64,000 nt of DNA from an uncultured Roseibium sp. (GTDB taxonomy: Bacteria; Pseudomonadota; Alphaproteobacteria; Rhizobiales; Stappiaceae): assembly GCF_947499295.1 (NCBI RefSeq), contig NZ_CANMNP010000022.1, positions 1-64,000 on the forward strand, given 5' to 3'. Both the position numbers and the translations under genes were made by a program. Each line of letters opens with the position of its first letter. The stretch's first letter is position 1. This document shows, one piece after another, positions 44,137 to 53,551 of this stretch. The notes under the pieces are model-generated. The model was not told the origin of the DNA. It did not search any database and saw nothing but the letters and a program-made list of their open reading frames with translations.

Positions 44137-46389
44137 GTGCCTGAAGCCATAAAACTCTTTATGCGGGAATCTATACAAGGAATTGCAGAAATAAGCAGAC
44201 TGGGTCCACGTTCAATAGTCCTTCGGATCAGCATCGTACTGGTAATACCGGTCCTTTGCAGCGTGGGACTCGTGGCAGGTTTGAGTTATTTCGAACTCAC
44301 CAGAACATCAACGTTGATCGCAGCCGACCGGATCGAACGCACCGCTCGAGAAGCCGTTGCCATCTTGGACCTCGGCACTTCCAGTCTATTCCATCCCGTA
44401 TTTGACGACAAAGGCAATCCGGCCTCTTTGAGGGCCATTCAGGACCCTGATGTCGCGCAATTGGACTCAGATCGGGATCTAAGTCATCTCCTAGGCACCA
44501 TAAGTCACTCTATCCAGGGGTCGGCGAACCTCTTCAGATGGTCTGGGGCGACAAGGGAGTTCACGCACTTTGCTGAGGATGTTGCCAATGCAAAGAGTGA
44601 AACGACAAGATCAGCTGTGATCGACCTGCACAATTCGGCCTATTCCAGCCTTGTCGCAGGACAGTCATTCCGAGGCAAAATTCCGCTTCAAGGACGTGAA
44701 AGACTGGCCTATGCAATTCCAATCCTCAATGCCGATGGCAGCATTCAAGGCGCGTTTGCTGTCGATGTCGGACCCGTTGATGCGCTGACCGAGGCGGAAA
44801 ACAGGCTTAAAACCAGAATCATGTCCGCTGTCATCATCGTGCTGACGGGAACAGCGTTGATCGGCGGCCTTTTGCTTCGCCTTGAGTTGCGGCCCTTGAG
44901 CGTTCTAGCCGAAACAGCGGAAGAAATTGCCAACGGCAAACAGCCCGACAAGATCCCCTACTCCGACCGTCAGGACGAAATCGGCGACTTGGCGCACGGA
45001 CTGGAACGCGTGACAGATCTTCAGGACAAGCTTCACAAGCTCGCCTATATCGATCCGGTGACCACAGCCGGAAACCGGGCGCGCTATTTCGCGGATCTCA
45101 ACGCGGCGCTTCAGCGAGCGCGAACCGGTGCTTACTCGGCTTCGTTGATCCATTTGGACTTCAATGGCTTTTCCAAGATCAACGATGCCTTTGGGCAGCA
45201 GGTCGGCAACCGGGTCCTGCTGCAAGCCTATGCGCGTCTTACCAACATTTTTGGACCAAGCGCGACGATCGCCCGCATCTCCGCTGATGACTTTTGTATT
45301 CTGTTGCCCTTCGACAGCAAAGGAGCAATCGCCGAAGACTATGCCAAACAGGCCATCGACATGTTGTCGGCCCCTTTCCTGCTGGAGGAAGGCGATATTC
45401 GTGTCGAACCGAGCATCGGTATTGCACTTTTGCCAACAGACGCGATCGACGCGGAAACGGCCCACAGGGTAGCTGGTCTTGCACTTCGCTCCGCCAAGGA
45501 GGGGGATGCGCCAAGATACAGGTTCTTTACCGCACCTTTGAACGAACGGCTCCAGGCAGAAATGCTGACGGAGACACTTTTGCGAGCCGCTCTCAAAACC
45601 CGCCAGCTTCAGCTCTTTTATCAGCCGCAGGTCTGCCCCCGGCAAGGTAAACTGATCGGACTGGAGACCCTGATCCGTTGGCCCCATGAGACACGCGGCT
45701 TTATCCCGCCGAACGAGTTCATTCCGATCGCGGAAAAGACAGGCCTCATACTGGAACTGGGCCAATACGTTCTGAACGAAGCCTGCAAACAGGCAGCTCA
45801 ATGGACACAGTCAGGTTTCGATTTCCGCCAGATCTCAGTCAATGTGTCACCGCTGCAATTCCGTCAGACGAATTTCGCCAAAACGGTCAAACGGACACTC
45901 CAGACTTATGGGGTGCCGGCAAATCTTCTCTGTTTGGAAGTTACCGAGAACGTCTTTGTCGACACCAGCGAAAAGCTCGTCCTGAACATCTTGTCGGAAC
46001 TGCAAAAAACTGGAGTTCAGCTGTCTCTCGACGACTTCGGATCTGGTTATTCCTCACTGACGTACCTCCATCGTTTGCCGTTCCAGGAACTGAAAATTGA
46101 TAGAGCTTTCCTGACCCATGCCGACCGGCACGTGCAGAAGGAACAACTCTTTCAGGCAATTGTCGGGCTCGGACGCAGCCTGGGCCTCAGAATTATTGCC
46201 GAAGGTGCCGAAACTGCAGGCGAATATGCGCTGACAGCCGCGCATCGGTGCGACGGTATTCAGGGTTATTTCTGTTCCGCCGCCGTACCTGCCGGTGATA
46301 TCGAAGCCAGAATTAGGGCATTCCAGCGATCGCTTGGTCACCAGACCGAGGAAACAATCGAAACCTCGGCAAGTGCGCGTCCGGCCTAG
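44137..46389 (+). CDS. Membrane GGDEF-EAL protein with degenerate GGDEF
   Basis: Protein of about 750 residues. An N-terminal helix, a periplasmic sensor region (to about 225), a second helix, a HAMP-like segment, then GGDEF and EAL domains. The GGDEF site reads RISADDFCIL, so cyclase activity is unlikely. EAL motifs look intact (GLETLIRW, LEVTENVF, SLDDFGSGYSSL, LKIDRAFL), suggesting an active c-di-GMP phosphodiesterase. Start is GTG at the given position or ATG at 44161; neither has a clear ribosome-binding site. Its stop is 1 nt from the end of a convergent methyltransferase gene. Confidence 0.85.
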   Translation: MPEAIKLFMRESIQGIAEISRLGPRSIVLRISIVLVIPVLCSVGLVAGLSYFELTRTSTLIAADRIERTAREAVAILDLGTSSLFHPVFDDKGNPASLRAIQDPDVAQLDSDRDLSHLLGTISHSIQGSANLFRWSGATREFTHFAEDVANAKSETTRSAVIDLHNSAYSSLVAGQSFRGKIPLQGRERLAYAIPILNADGSIQGAFAVDVGPVDALTEAENRLKTRIMSAVIIVLTGTALIGGLLLRLELRPLSVLAETAEEIANGKQPDKIPYSDRQDEIGDLAHGLERVTDLQDKLHKLAYIDPVTTAGNRARYFADLNAALQRARTGAYSASLIHLDFNGFSKINDAFGQQVGNRVLLQAYARLTNIFGPSATIARISADDFCILLPFDSKGAIAEDYAKQAIDMLSAPFLLEEGDIRVEPSIGIALLPTDAIDAETAHRVAGLALRSAKEGDAPRYRFFTAPLNERLQAEMLTETLLRAALKTRQLQLFYQPQVCPRQGKLIGLETLIRWPHETRGFIPPNEFIPIAEKTGLILELGQYVLNEACKQAAQWTQSGFDFRQISVNVSPLQFRQTNFAKTVKRTLQTYGVPANLLCLEVTENVFVDTSEKLVLNILSELQKTGVQLSLDDFGSGYSSLTYLHRLPFQELKIDRAFLTHADRHVQKEQLFQAIVGLGRSLGLRIIAEGAETAGEYALTAAHRCDGIQGYFCSAAVPAGDIEARIRAFQRSLGHQTEETIETSASARPA

Positions 46390-46390
46390 A

Positions 46391-47065
46391 TCAATCCCTC
46401 CGATCTGCAATCATGTGCCAGTGCCAGGACCCAGGTTTTCTATGCAACTTGTCTTCCAGAGAGCGAAGTTCAAATGCCTCAAAAAGGTGAACCAGCTCGG
46501 CAGCTGAACAGTAAAAATGTGGATGGTCCTTGTCGTCGTCCCCTTCTTTAACAAAAGTATCGGGAGCGATCTCTGTACCGAGTCCGAAATTGCTGTTCCG
46601 TTTTGAAAGCATCGTGCCCTGATAGGTCCCACCCGGCTTCAGAACGCGAGCAATTTCGGTAATCGCCTTTTTCACGACATCCGGGTTACCGTGATAGATG
46701 ACGTTGAAAGACAAGACATAGTCAAAGCTGTTGTCCTCGAATGGCAATGCTGTCATCGGCGCGACTTGTGTCCGGACAGCGAGCCCAGACTCAGCAGCAC
46801 TTCTTTGGACTTGCGTAAGCCCCGTTTCAGATAGATCAATCGCATGGGTTTCAAAACCGGCCCGCGCAAAAGCGAGCGCATGCCGGCCCACACCGCAGCC
46901 GAGATCGAGGGCTTTGACCGGTGCGTCTGCCTGCAGCTTTTCGATCAAACTTGCAACGTCCTCATTGGGACGCGTCCAATCGGCTCTTCCCTCTTCCGTT
47001 TGCCAGCGTTTATCCCAGGCTAGGTGAGCTGTATCGGTCCTTTGCTGAAATTGAGATTCACTCAT
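46391..47065 (-). CDS. Class I SAM methyltransferase linked to a PhnDCE-type importer
   Basis: Protein of 224 residues with motif I LDLGCGVGRHALAFA, acidic HAIDLSETGL and a TehB/Ubie-like core (FDYVLSFNVIYHG, EIARVLKPGGTYQGTM). It overlaps the upstream phosphonate-permease-like gene by 4 nt (ATGA), so it belongs to the transporter operon. It lacks the extra cysteines of ArsM. Substrate unknown: an imported oxyanion or phosphonate derivative, or a small metabolite, are possibilities. Confidence 0.82.
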   Translation of the reverse strand: MSESQFQQRTDTAHLAWDKRWQTEEGRADWTRPNEDVASLIEKLQADAPVKALDLGCGVGRHALAFARAGFETHAIDLSETGLTQVQRSAAESGLAVRTQVAPMTALPFEDNSFDYVLSFNVIYHGNPDVVKKAITEIARVLKPGGTYQGTMLSKRNSNFGLGTEIAPDTFVKEGDDDKDHPHFYCSAAELVHLFEAFELRSLEDKLHRKPGSWHWHMIADRRD

Positions 47066-47895
47066 CGCGAGGTTCCTTCCAATAGACGTGTGCGGCTAAT
47101 GCTCCCGATCCTCTCAACGAGAAGAACCAGAATGAAAATCATCAAGATGATGGTCATGGCGAGTTGATAGTCGAAAAAATCCATAGCCACTTTCAGTTCG
47201 ATGCCGATCCCGCCCGCGCCAACGAGGCCGAGTACGACTGACGAGCGAGTGGCCTTTTCAAGAGCGAACAAAGACGTCGTTATGAACGTGGGCATGGCTG
47301 CAGGAACGACAGCGCAAAAGACAGTGTCTATTTTCCTGGCACCAGCTGCCGTAAGAGCCTCCTGGGGCCCTTTTTCAGCATCTTCCATTGCTTCGGCAAA
47401 AAACCTGCCACAGAAACCAATGGTGTCGACCGCAATAGCAAGCGTTCCTGCGAAAGGCCCCAAACCGACTGTAATGACAAAGACCAGCGCCCAGACCAGA
47501 TCTGGAACAGTGCGAAAAAATGCAATTAGCAACCGCGCACCAGTGTAGATGGCTCGAGATGGCATCGAGGTGCCGATCAATCCCCTGGCGGCCAGTATTG
47601 CCAGCGGGAGACTTACAACGATACCGATAAAAGTGCCGGCAAGTGCCATCTGAAATGTTTCCAGCAAAGCTCCGGAAAGTTGCGGCATTCGTTCGAAAGA
47701 TGGAGGCCAGGCGCGTGCTAGAAAGTCCGCCATTGCCGGACCACCTGAGACAAGTGCTGAAACCGACCAACCCGCTCCTTGAAACGCCCAGATCATAAAT
47801 GCGGCCAATGCCACATATGTGGTGAACCGCAATGCACCCGGTCGCTCAATTCTGCCTGGCAACTTGTGCGCCACTGTGTGTCCTCGATCAACCAT
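47062..47895 (-). CDS. PhnE-type ABC transporter permease
   Basis: Membrane protein of 277 residues, about six helices, homologous to PhnE: LLIAFFRTVPDLVWALVFVITVGLGPFAGTLAIAVDTIGFCGRFFAEAMED and GLVGAGGIGIEL. It pairs with the PhnC-like ATPase encoded just upstream (overlapping by 8 nt) and the PhnD-like binding protein. It probably imports a phosphonate, phosphite or similar oxyanion. The single-permease gene order D-C-E-methyltransferase differs from the second Phn system here. Confidence 0.87.
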   Translation of the reverse strand: MVDRGHTVAHKLPGRIERPGALRFTTYVALAAFMIWAFQGAGWSVSALVSGGPAMADFLARAWPPSFERMPQLSGALLETFQMALAGTFIGIVVSLPLAILAARGLIGTSMPSRAIYTGARLLIAFFRTVPDLVWALVFVITVGLGPFAGTLAIAVDTIGFCGRFFAEAMEDAEKGPQEALTAAGARKIDTVFCAVVPAAMPTFITTSLFALEKATRSSVVLGLVGAGGIGIELKVAMDFFDYQLAMTIILMIFILVLLVERIGSISRTRLLEGTSR

Positions 47896-48706
47896 AGTGC
47901 TTGTTGAGGTCCCCTGAATGGAGGGTTGAACTTGGCGCGTTCAAAACAATTTCGCCTTGCTTGATCGCTAAAATCCGATCCGCATAGTCGAGCGCTTGCT
48001 GAACATTGTGCGATGTAAACAGCAGCGTGATCCCTTCTTCGCGGGTCAACTGGTGAAAGAGATCCATCACTTCCCTGCCGGCGACAGGGTCAAGGCTAGC
48101 GACTGGTTCGTCTGCAACGATCATTCGCGGCCGTTGCATCAAGGCTCTCGCTATGGCGACGCGTTGCGACTGACCCCCTGAAAGTTGATCGGCTCGCTTC
48201 ATCGCCTGATCAGCAAGGCCAACCCGTTCAAGGCAAGCCATTGCCCGAGCACGCAATTCGTACGAAGTAAACGAGTGCGACCATCCGCGAATTCCACCGG
48301 AACGACCAAGATTGCCATGAACAACATTTGTAAGCGCGGACAAACGCGGCACGAGATTGTGTTTTTGAAAAACAAAGCCGACTTCAGCCCGTACTGCCCT
48401 GAGCTGTTTCTGACCCGCACACGAGATGTTTTCCTCAAAAAGAGAGACTGTCCCAGCTTCCGGTTCGATCAGCCTTAATGCACAGCGCAGAGCAGTAGAT
48501 TTACCGGCACCGTTGGAACCGATCATTGCCACGGCTTCGCGGTGATGAACTGCAAATGTAACTCCGCAAAGAACGGCCTGACCTTTGCCGAAACTCTTGT
48601 GCAGACCCGACACGTTCAAATCGACGGAAGTACTGGCCGGCACCGGAACCGGGTTTACCGCCGGTGCTTTCGCACCGGCGGACTTGAACAGGGCTTGCGC
48701 CATCAT
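47888..48706 (-). CDS. PhnC-type ABC transporter ATPase
   Basis: ATPase of 272 residues with Walker A GSNGAGKST, Q-loop FVFQKHNLVPRLSALTNVV, signature LSGGQSQRVAIARAL and Walker B MIVADEPVASLDP. The Q-loop context and length fit PhnC. A 20-residue Ala/Pro-rich extension precedes the domain. Overlaps the upstream phnD-like and downstream phnE-like genes, so all are translated together. Confidence 0.88.
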   Translation of the reverse strand: MMAQALFKSAGAKAPAVNPVPVPASTSVDLNVSGLHKSFGKGQAVLCGVTFAVHHREAVAMIGSNGAGKSTALRCALRLIEPEAGTVSLFEENISCAGQKQLRAVRAEVGFVFQKHNLVPRLSALTNVVHGNLGRSGGIRGWSHSFTSYELRARAMACLERVGLADQAMKRADQLSGGQSQRVAIARALMQRPRMIVADEPVASLDPVAGREVMDLFHQLTREEGITLLFTSHNVQQALDYADRILAIKQGEIVLNAPSSTLHSGDLNKHYG

Positions 48707-49575
48707 TCGCCAATAAACTTGTCGTATTGCGGGAAGCCGGCTGTGGTATACATGGACCGGACAAGATCGTAAGCACCGTCTTCGATGGCAACCAGGTCCA
48801 TTCCACCATACTTGTCGTTTTCCTCATGCGATATGATCGCCGTGATGATGGCTTCCTTGTTGTCCAGAATTGCCTCGCGAACATCTTCCGACAGGGACTT
48901 ATCGACATGCGAAGCGACCATCAGCATGTCATTTGGGAGATCACCGGAACGTGCAATCACCCGAAAAAAGCCGTTGGGAACGGTTTCATCTTTGTTTCGC
49001 ACACCTAGCCAGGAATTGTGATTGATACCCATGCCGGCAACATCGCCTTTTTTCAAAGCTTCATGGGCGATGTTGCGAGAAGTATGCAGATTTTCGACGT
49101 CTTTGACGGGATCCACGCCATAGTCTGCCATCAGCTGCATCGGACAAAGCATATTGGACGTCGAACCGATATCACCGAATGCGACCTTTTTACCCTTGAG
49201 ATCCGCTGGCTTGGTGATGCCACTGTCTGCACGCACAACGATTGCACAGAAATAGTCGGGACGACCAAGTCCGACGAGCGGGGTCGCTTCGGTAAGTTTG
49301 TTGATGACGATGTATTCGGCCGGACCGGTAACAACAAAGTCGACGCGTTTGGCGCGCAGAGCTTCAGCTGCTGCCGTGCGGCTTGTGACCGGAAAAAATT
49401 CGAAAGAATGATCGGTTGCACTCTCAAGAGCCTCTTTGAAAGGACCCCATTCAACCTGCAAACGCTCCAGCCCTTCAACATCAGTAACCGCGAGTTTGAA
49501 TGTATCAGCGAAAGAATATGAAACAGACATCGCAAGCGCTGCAGCCGCGAAAACGGCGGATTTCAAGATACTCAT
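48703..49575 (-). CDS. PhnD-like substrate-binding protein
   Basis: Periplasmic binding protein of 290 residues with signal peptide ending near SYSFA. PhnD-family features: LAVTDVEGLERLQVEWGPF, FVVTGPAEYIVI, the LKGKKVAFGDIGSTSNMLCP region with an STS motif and a NHNSW segment. It is divergent from standard PhnD, so phosphonate, phosphite, hypophosphite or another oxyanion are all possible ligands. First gene of the D-C-E-methyltransferase operon; ATG after GAGGAGTTCCCACA. Confidence 0.85.
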   Translation of the reverse strand: MSILKSAVFAAAALAMSVSYSFADTFKLAVTDVEGLERLQVEWGPFKEALESATDHSFEFFPVTSRTAAAEALRAKRVDFVVTGPAEYIVINKLTEATPLVGLGRPDYFCAIVVRADSGITKPADLKGKKVAFGDIGSTSNMLCPMQLMADYGVDPVKDVENLHTSRNIAHEALKKGDVAGMGINHNSWLGVRNKDETVPNGFFRVIARSGDLPNDMLMVASHVDKSLSEDVREAILDNKEAIITAIISHEENDKYGGMDLVAIEDGAYDLVRSMYTTAGFPQYDKFIGE

Positions 49576-49870
49576 TGTGGGAACTCCTCATTTTGCTCAA
49601 CCGAAGTGGCGAGCAAGAAGAGCGTAGCGACTAGCAAGTCTTTGAATGTGAAATTATCATGTAAATTTTACGAAATTTTCCAAAAAGAAAAAAACGTCAA
49701 CTTACAATATTATGAAAAAAGGGAATTTATGTTTGTTTTGCCTCCCTTTACTCCTTTACCGGCAAACAAAACGGATGAAGCTTTCACAAAATTTCATAAA
49801 AGTATAACCGTTTAGACATCTGAACCGCCAGGTTTATTGCTAGTTGGCACTCCGTTTTCCGGAGGGGCCA
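49576..49870. promoter_or_regulatory. Shared divergent promoter region of the two Phn importers
   Basis: About 295 nt between the two divergent operons, strongly AT-rich. It contains a 10-nt tandem repeat (TTTCACAAAA, TTTCATAAAA, 49782-49801) about 70 nt before the PhnC start. TTTCAY resembles half of a PhoB site, but the repeat unit is 10 rather than 11 nt. Confidence 0.5.
49782..49801 (+). repeat. Tandem TTTCAYAAAA repeat
   Basis: Two adjacent 10-nt units differing at one base. Near Pho-box-like half-sites (CTGTCAT) but imperfect in sequence and spacing. May be an operator for the PhnC-D-E-E operon. Confidence 0.4.
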
Positions 49871-50692
49871 ATGTTACTCGTTGAACAGCTATCCAAACAG
49901 TTCGGGGACCTGACCGCGGTCGATGCGGTGTCTCTTGTCATTCCCAAAGGCCAGATGGTCGGCGTTATTGGTCGTTCAGGCGCAGGCAAATCCACGCTGT
50001 TGCGGATGATCAATCGGCTGACCGATCCAAGTCAGGGATCTATTGTTTATGAAAGTCAGAATGTCACAGCCTTGCGTGGCCGCGAGCTCAGGCTTTGGCG
50101 TGCATCCTGTGCAATGATTTTCCAGCAATTCAATCTCGTCGAGCGCATGGACGTCCTGACCAATGTCATGGTGGGACGGATAGCTCGCACTGGCTTCATG
50201 CGATCGATGACGCGCTCCTTTACCGAAGCAGACCGAAGTCGTGCCATAGACGCGCTGGACCGGTTGGACCTGGTGCCTCAAGCGCTGCAGCGTGCAGGAA
50301 CATTGTCCGGCGGACAGCAGCAAAGAGTTGCGATTGCCAAGGCCCTCGTTCAGAACCCGCGCATTATGCTCGCAGATGAGCCTATCGCCTCGCTCGACCC
50401 GGCCAATGCTACACGCGTGATGGATGCGCTTCGGGAAATCAACCGGACCGATGGCCTTACCGTTTTGGTCAACCTGCACACACTCGACACGGCTCGTGCG
50501 TATTGCGACCGCATTATCGCCATGCGCGCTGGACAAGTGCGGTTTGACGGTGCGCCGGAGGCATTGACCAGCGAAAAAGTCAGAGAAATCTACGGTGCCG
50601 GCGAACTCGGCACTGACTTCAACGAAGCCGTGACGTCGACGTCGATTTCCTCCGGCTCGCATCGCCCGCAAATCAAGGCCGTTGGAACCTGA
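49871..50692 (+). CDS. phnC: Phosphonate ABC transporter ATPase
   Basis: ATPase of 273 residues. Walker A GRSGAGKST, Q-loop MIFQQFNLVERMDVLTNVMVG (typical of PhnC), signature LSGGQQQRVAIAKAL and Walker B IMLADEPIASLDP. The start has GGAGGGGCCA directly upstream; a frame extending 9 codons earlier is not used. First gene of phnC-phnD-phnE-phnE. Confidence 0.92.
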   Translation: MLLVEQLSKQFGDLTAVDAVSLVIPKGQMVGVIGRSGAGKSTLLRMINRLTDPSQGSIVYESQNVTALRGRELRLWRASCAMIFQQFNLVERMDVLTNVMVGRIARTGFMRSMTRSFTEADRSRAIDALDRLDLVPQALQRAGTLSGGQQQRVAIAKALVQNPRIMLADEPIASLDPANATRVMDALREINRTDGLTVLVNLHTLDTARAYCDRIIAMRAGQVRFDGAPEALTSEKVREIYGAGELGTDFNEAVTSTSISSGSHRPQIKAVGT

Positions 50693-50782
50693 AATCCGCG
50701 GAAACGAAGCTTCGCTTTCGCAAACTCGGATCGGCACATGCCGAATCAACCGCCGGAAGCCCGGCATCAAAGGAGCACTACG

Positions 50783-51694
50783 ATGAAGGTCATTCTCGCA
50801 GCAGCAGTATCTGTTGTCGTCCTCGCCGCCTCCCCGGCAATGTCGGAAGGCTGGAAAGATCAGTACAAGACCGTCAAATTCGGCATTCTGTCCGGCGAAA
50901 ATGAAAAAGACAGGATTGCGCGCTACACACCGTTCGAGAAGTATCTTGAAAACCAGCTCGGCGTGGAAGTCGAGATCTTTACCGCCGGCTCCTATGATGG
51001 TGTGATCCAGGCAATTGCGGCCGATCAGATCGAGTTCGCATTTTTTGGCTCGTCTTCATATGCGGCTGCCTATACTGAAACCAATGGTGGCGTGGTTCCG
51101 CTGGTGTCACGGCTTCAGAAAGATGGTTCCACAGGCTACTACTCGGTGGTCGCGGTCCGCTGTGACAGTGGCATTGAGGCGCTGGAAGACCTCAAAGGCA
51201 AAACCCTGGCCTTTGCCGACCCGGATTCCACATCCGGATACGCTGTTCCTTATTTTAACCTGGCCAAGCAGGGCTTTGATCCAAAAACGTATTTTGGAGC
51301 CGTTCCATTTTCCGGCGCACACGAAACCGGCGTCCTGGGTGTCTACAACAAACAGTATGATGCGGCAGCCACCTACATCACCAACGAAGCCGACGGCATT
51401 CCGCAGCGCATGGTCACCAAGGGTATGATTGAAGATGGCTCGATCTGTATCATTTGGAAGTCTCCGGAAATCACCTCCGGCCCGCTTGCCGCACGCGCCA
51501 ATCTGCCTGAAGACCTGATGGCCGACATGCGCAAGGCCGTCATGGATATTCCGGAAAATGACACTCTGGCATTCATTGAAATGACCGGTGGTGAAGACTC
51601 TACTCAGGAGGGCTGGATCGAAGTCGATCACGATCGCTACCAGTGGATTGTCGACATGCGCGACTGGCTGAAAAAACAGCGTCGCGGCGGCTGA
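50783..51694 (+). CDS. phnD: Phosphonate ABC transporter substrate-binding protein
   Basis: Periplasmic protein of 303 residues with signal peptide ending near SPAMSE. PhnD hallmarks: FGILSGENEKDRIARYTPFEKYLE, FFGSSSYAAAY, DPDSTSGYAVPYFNLAKQGFDP and SGAHETGVLGVYNKQYDAAATY. The STSG and HET residues belong to the phosphonate pocket in characterised relatives. ATG after AAAGGAGCACTACG. Confidence 0.93.
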   Translation: MKVILAAAVSVVVLAASPAMSEGWKDQYKTVKFGILSGENEKDRIARYTPFEKYLENQLGVEVEIFTAGSYDGVIQAIAADQIEFAFFGSSSYAAAYTETNGGVVPLVSRLQKDGSTGYYSVVAVRCDSGIEALEDLKGKTLAFADPDSTSGYAVPYFNLAKQGFDPKTYFGAVPFSGAHETGVLGVYNKQYDAAATYITNEADGIPQRMVTKGMIEDGSICIIWKSPEITSGPLAARANLPEDLMADMRKAVMDIPENDTLAFIEMTGGEDSTQEGWIEVDHDRYQWIVDMRDWLKKQRRGG

Positions 51695-51754
51695 TAGGCA
51701 CGGCTGGAGGGGTGTCACGGCACCCCTCTTCCCGACAAACCGGACCTGATAGTC

Positions 51755-52669
51755 ATGACCTCAGCATCACCTGCTATTCAGCAGTTCGAGCTTGATTACG
51801 CCGCCGTGCGCAAGTCGGCCCTGCGCACGAACACGATATCAACGGTGTTTTTTGCACTCTGTTTTGTCGTGACTGCATGGATGGGCGGTTTCTTTGACAT
51901 GACGGATGTCACACTTGCCAACGGCGACAGAGTGTCGATGTGGAAGATCTGGGCCGGACTGCCGCGTCTCGGCGAATATCTCTACAAGACACTGCCTGTG
52001 CTGCATTGGGAAACCCTGTGGGGCGATCTGGTCAATTGGTTCTGGCGCTGGAAAGTCTGGCTGCAATTGCTCATTGAAACCATTCTGATTGCCTATATGG
52101 CGACGCTCCTTGGAGTTGTCGGCGCATTCTTGCTCAGTTTTCCGGCAAGCCGCAATCTGGCACCCAACCGGATCATTTTCAACGTTACCCGCCGATATCT
52201 TGAGATCATACGCACCGTCCCCGATCTCGTCTGGGCACTGATTTTCGTTTTTTGCTTCGGCGTGGGCCCGCTTGCCGGGGTGTTGGCGATTGGACTTCAC
52301 GCAACCGGCGCGCTCGGCAAGCTTTACTCCGAAGCCAACGAAAATGCAGACATGCGACCGGTTGAAGGCATCAAAGCCTCAGGGGGATCCTGGTTCGATC
52401 AGATCCGTTACGGCATCGTTCCACAGGTCATTCCGAACATCATCAGCTACACGCTGCTGCGCTTTGAAATCAATGTGCGCTCCTCCTCAATCATCGGATT
52501 TGTCGGAGCAGGTGGCCTGGGTCAAGAAATCCGGGTCGCCATGTCACTGCAGGAATACACCGATCTCTCGGCATTGTTCCTCATCATTTTTACAACCGTG
52601 ATCGTCATCGACATGCTGAGTGAAAACGTTCGTCACCGGATCATCGGCCTGACCGGAAAAGGGGTTTGA
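51755..52669 (+). CDS. phnE: Phosphonate ABC transporter permease
   Basis: Permease of 304 residues: an N-terminal helix with a periplasmic segment (MWKIWAGLPRLGEYLYKTLP), then the transmembrane domain with RYLEIIRTVPDLVWALIFVFCFGVGPLAG and GFVGAGGLGQEI. Works with phnC/phnD and the second PhnE that follows. The start lies 60 nt after phnD. Confidence 0.92.
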   Translation: MTSASPAIQQFELDYAAVRKSALRTNTISTVFFALCFVVTAWMGGFFDMTDVTLANGDRVSMWKIWAGLPRLGEYLYKTLPVLHWETLWGDLVNWFWRWKVWLQLLIETILIAYMATLLGVVGAFLLSFPASRNLAPNRIIFNVTRRYLEIIRTVPDLVWALIFVFCFGVGPLAGVLAIGLHATGALGKLYSEANENADMRPVEGIKASGGSWFDQIRYGIVPQVIPNIISYTLLRFEINVRSSSIIGFVGAGGLGQEIRVAMSLQEYTDLSALFLIIFTTVIVIDMLSENVRHRIIGLTGKGV

Positions 52670-52671
52670 TC

Positions 52672-53532
52672 GTGAGCGACACATCTTCCGATCTGCAAAG
52701 AGCCAGATCTTTGGTGCCCGATGCCTTTGTAACGTCTCGCCGGACCAAACTCCTGCGCTTCTTGGGCACATCCGCCTTCATTGTTCTGACGGGTTGGTGC
52801 CTGTGGGCGTTCGATTTCTCGCCCATGCGGATAGTCGAAGGCGTAACCCGTTTCGGCAATGTGCTTTCCTTCATGTTTCCCCCTCATGTCTGGCAAAGCT
52901 GGACCGAATGGCAAGAGATCCTCAAAGGTCTTGGTGAGACTGTCGCAATGGCCTTCATGGGCACATTGCTTGGAGCGGTCGTTGCATTTCCGCTCGCGTT
53001 TCTGGGCGCCAAGAACATTATGCCGGCGTCATGGTTCCGTCTTGGTATACGGCGCGGCTTTGATGCGCTGCGGGCGGTTGAACAGCTGATCCTTGCTCTT
53101 GTTTTCATCCGCGCCTTTGGCTTGGGACCGTTGGCAGGCATTCTGGCAATTGCCGTGTCGGAGATCGGGACATTTTCGAAGCTCTTTTCTGAAGCCATTG
53201 AAAACACATCGAAGAAGCCCGTCGACGGCGTAAAAGCTTCCGGTGGCGGCAAGCTTCAAACGGTTCGCTTTGCGGTCTTGCCACAGGCGCTTCCCGTCAT
53301 CTTGTCGATAATTCTCTATAATTTTGAATCCAACACACGCTCAGGAACGATCCTCGGCATAGTCGGTGCCGGCGGAATTGGTTTCCTGCTGGCGGACAGG
53401 ATCAACGCCTATCGCTGGCCTGAGGCCTGGACCATTATCTTCCTGATCGTGTTCATGGTCTATCTGATCGACGGATTTTCTGGTTTTCTGCGCAAGCACA
53501 TTATCGGCAAGGATGACCGGACAAGATCCTGA
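52672..53532 (+). CDS. phnE: Phosphonate ABC transporter permease (second)
   Basis: Second PhnE-type permease, 286 residues from a GTG start placed after AAAAGGGG; it begins 3 nt after the first permease ends. PhnE motifs are AVEQLILALVFIRAFGLGPLAGILAIAVSEIG and GIVGAGGIGFLL. Two permeases would make a heterodimeric channel, common in rhizobial phnCDE1E2 clusters. Convergent with the NMT1-type operon, 20 nt apart. Confidence 0.91.
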   Translation: MSDTSSDLQRARSLVPDAFVTSRRTKLLRFLGTSAFIVLTGWCLWAFDFSPMRIVEGVTRFGNVLSFMFPPHVWQSWTEWQEILKGLGETVAMAFMGTLLGAVVAFPLAFLGAKNIMPASWFRLGIRRGFDALRAVEQLILALVFIRAFGLGPLAGILAIAVSEIGTFSKLFSEAIENTSKKPVDGVKASGGGKLQTVRFAVLPQALPVILSIILYNFESNTRSGTILGIVGAGGIGFLLADRINAYRWPEAWTIIFLIVFMVYLIDGFSGFLRKHIIGKDDRTRS

Positions 53533-53551
53533 AACGGCTCGGTCACGCCAC

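Noticed and set aside
49650..49700. AT-rich palindrome GTAAATTTTAC as an operator
   Set aside because: Such short AT palindromes are expected by chance in this composition, and no partner motif or spacing supports it.
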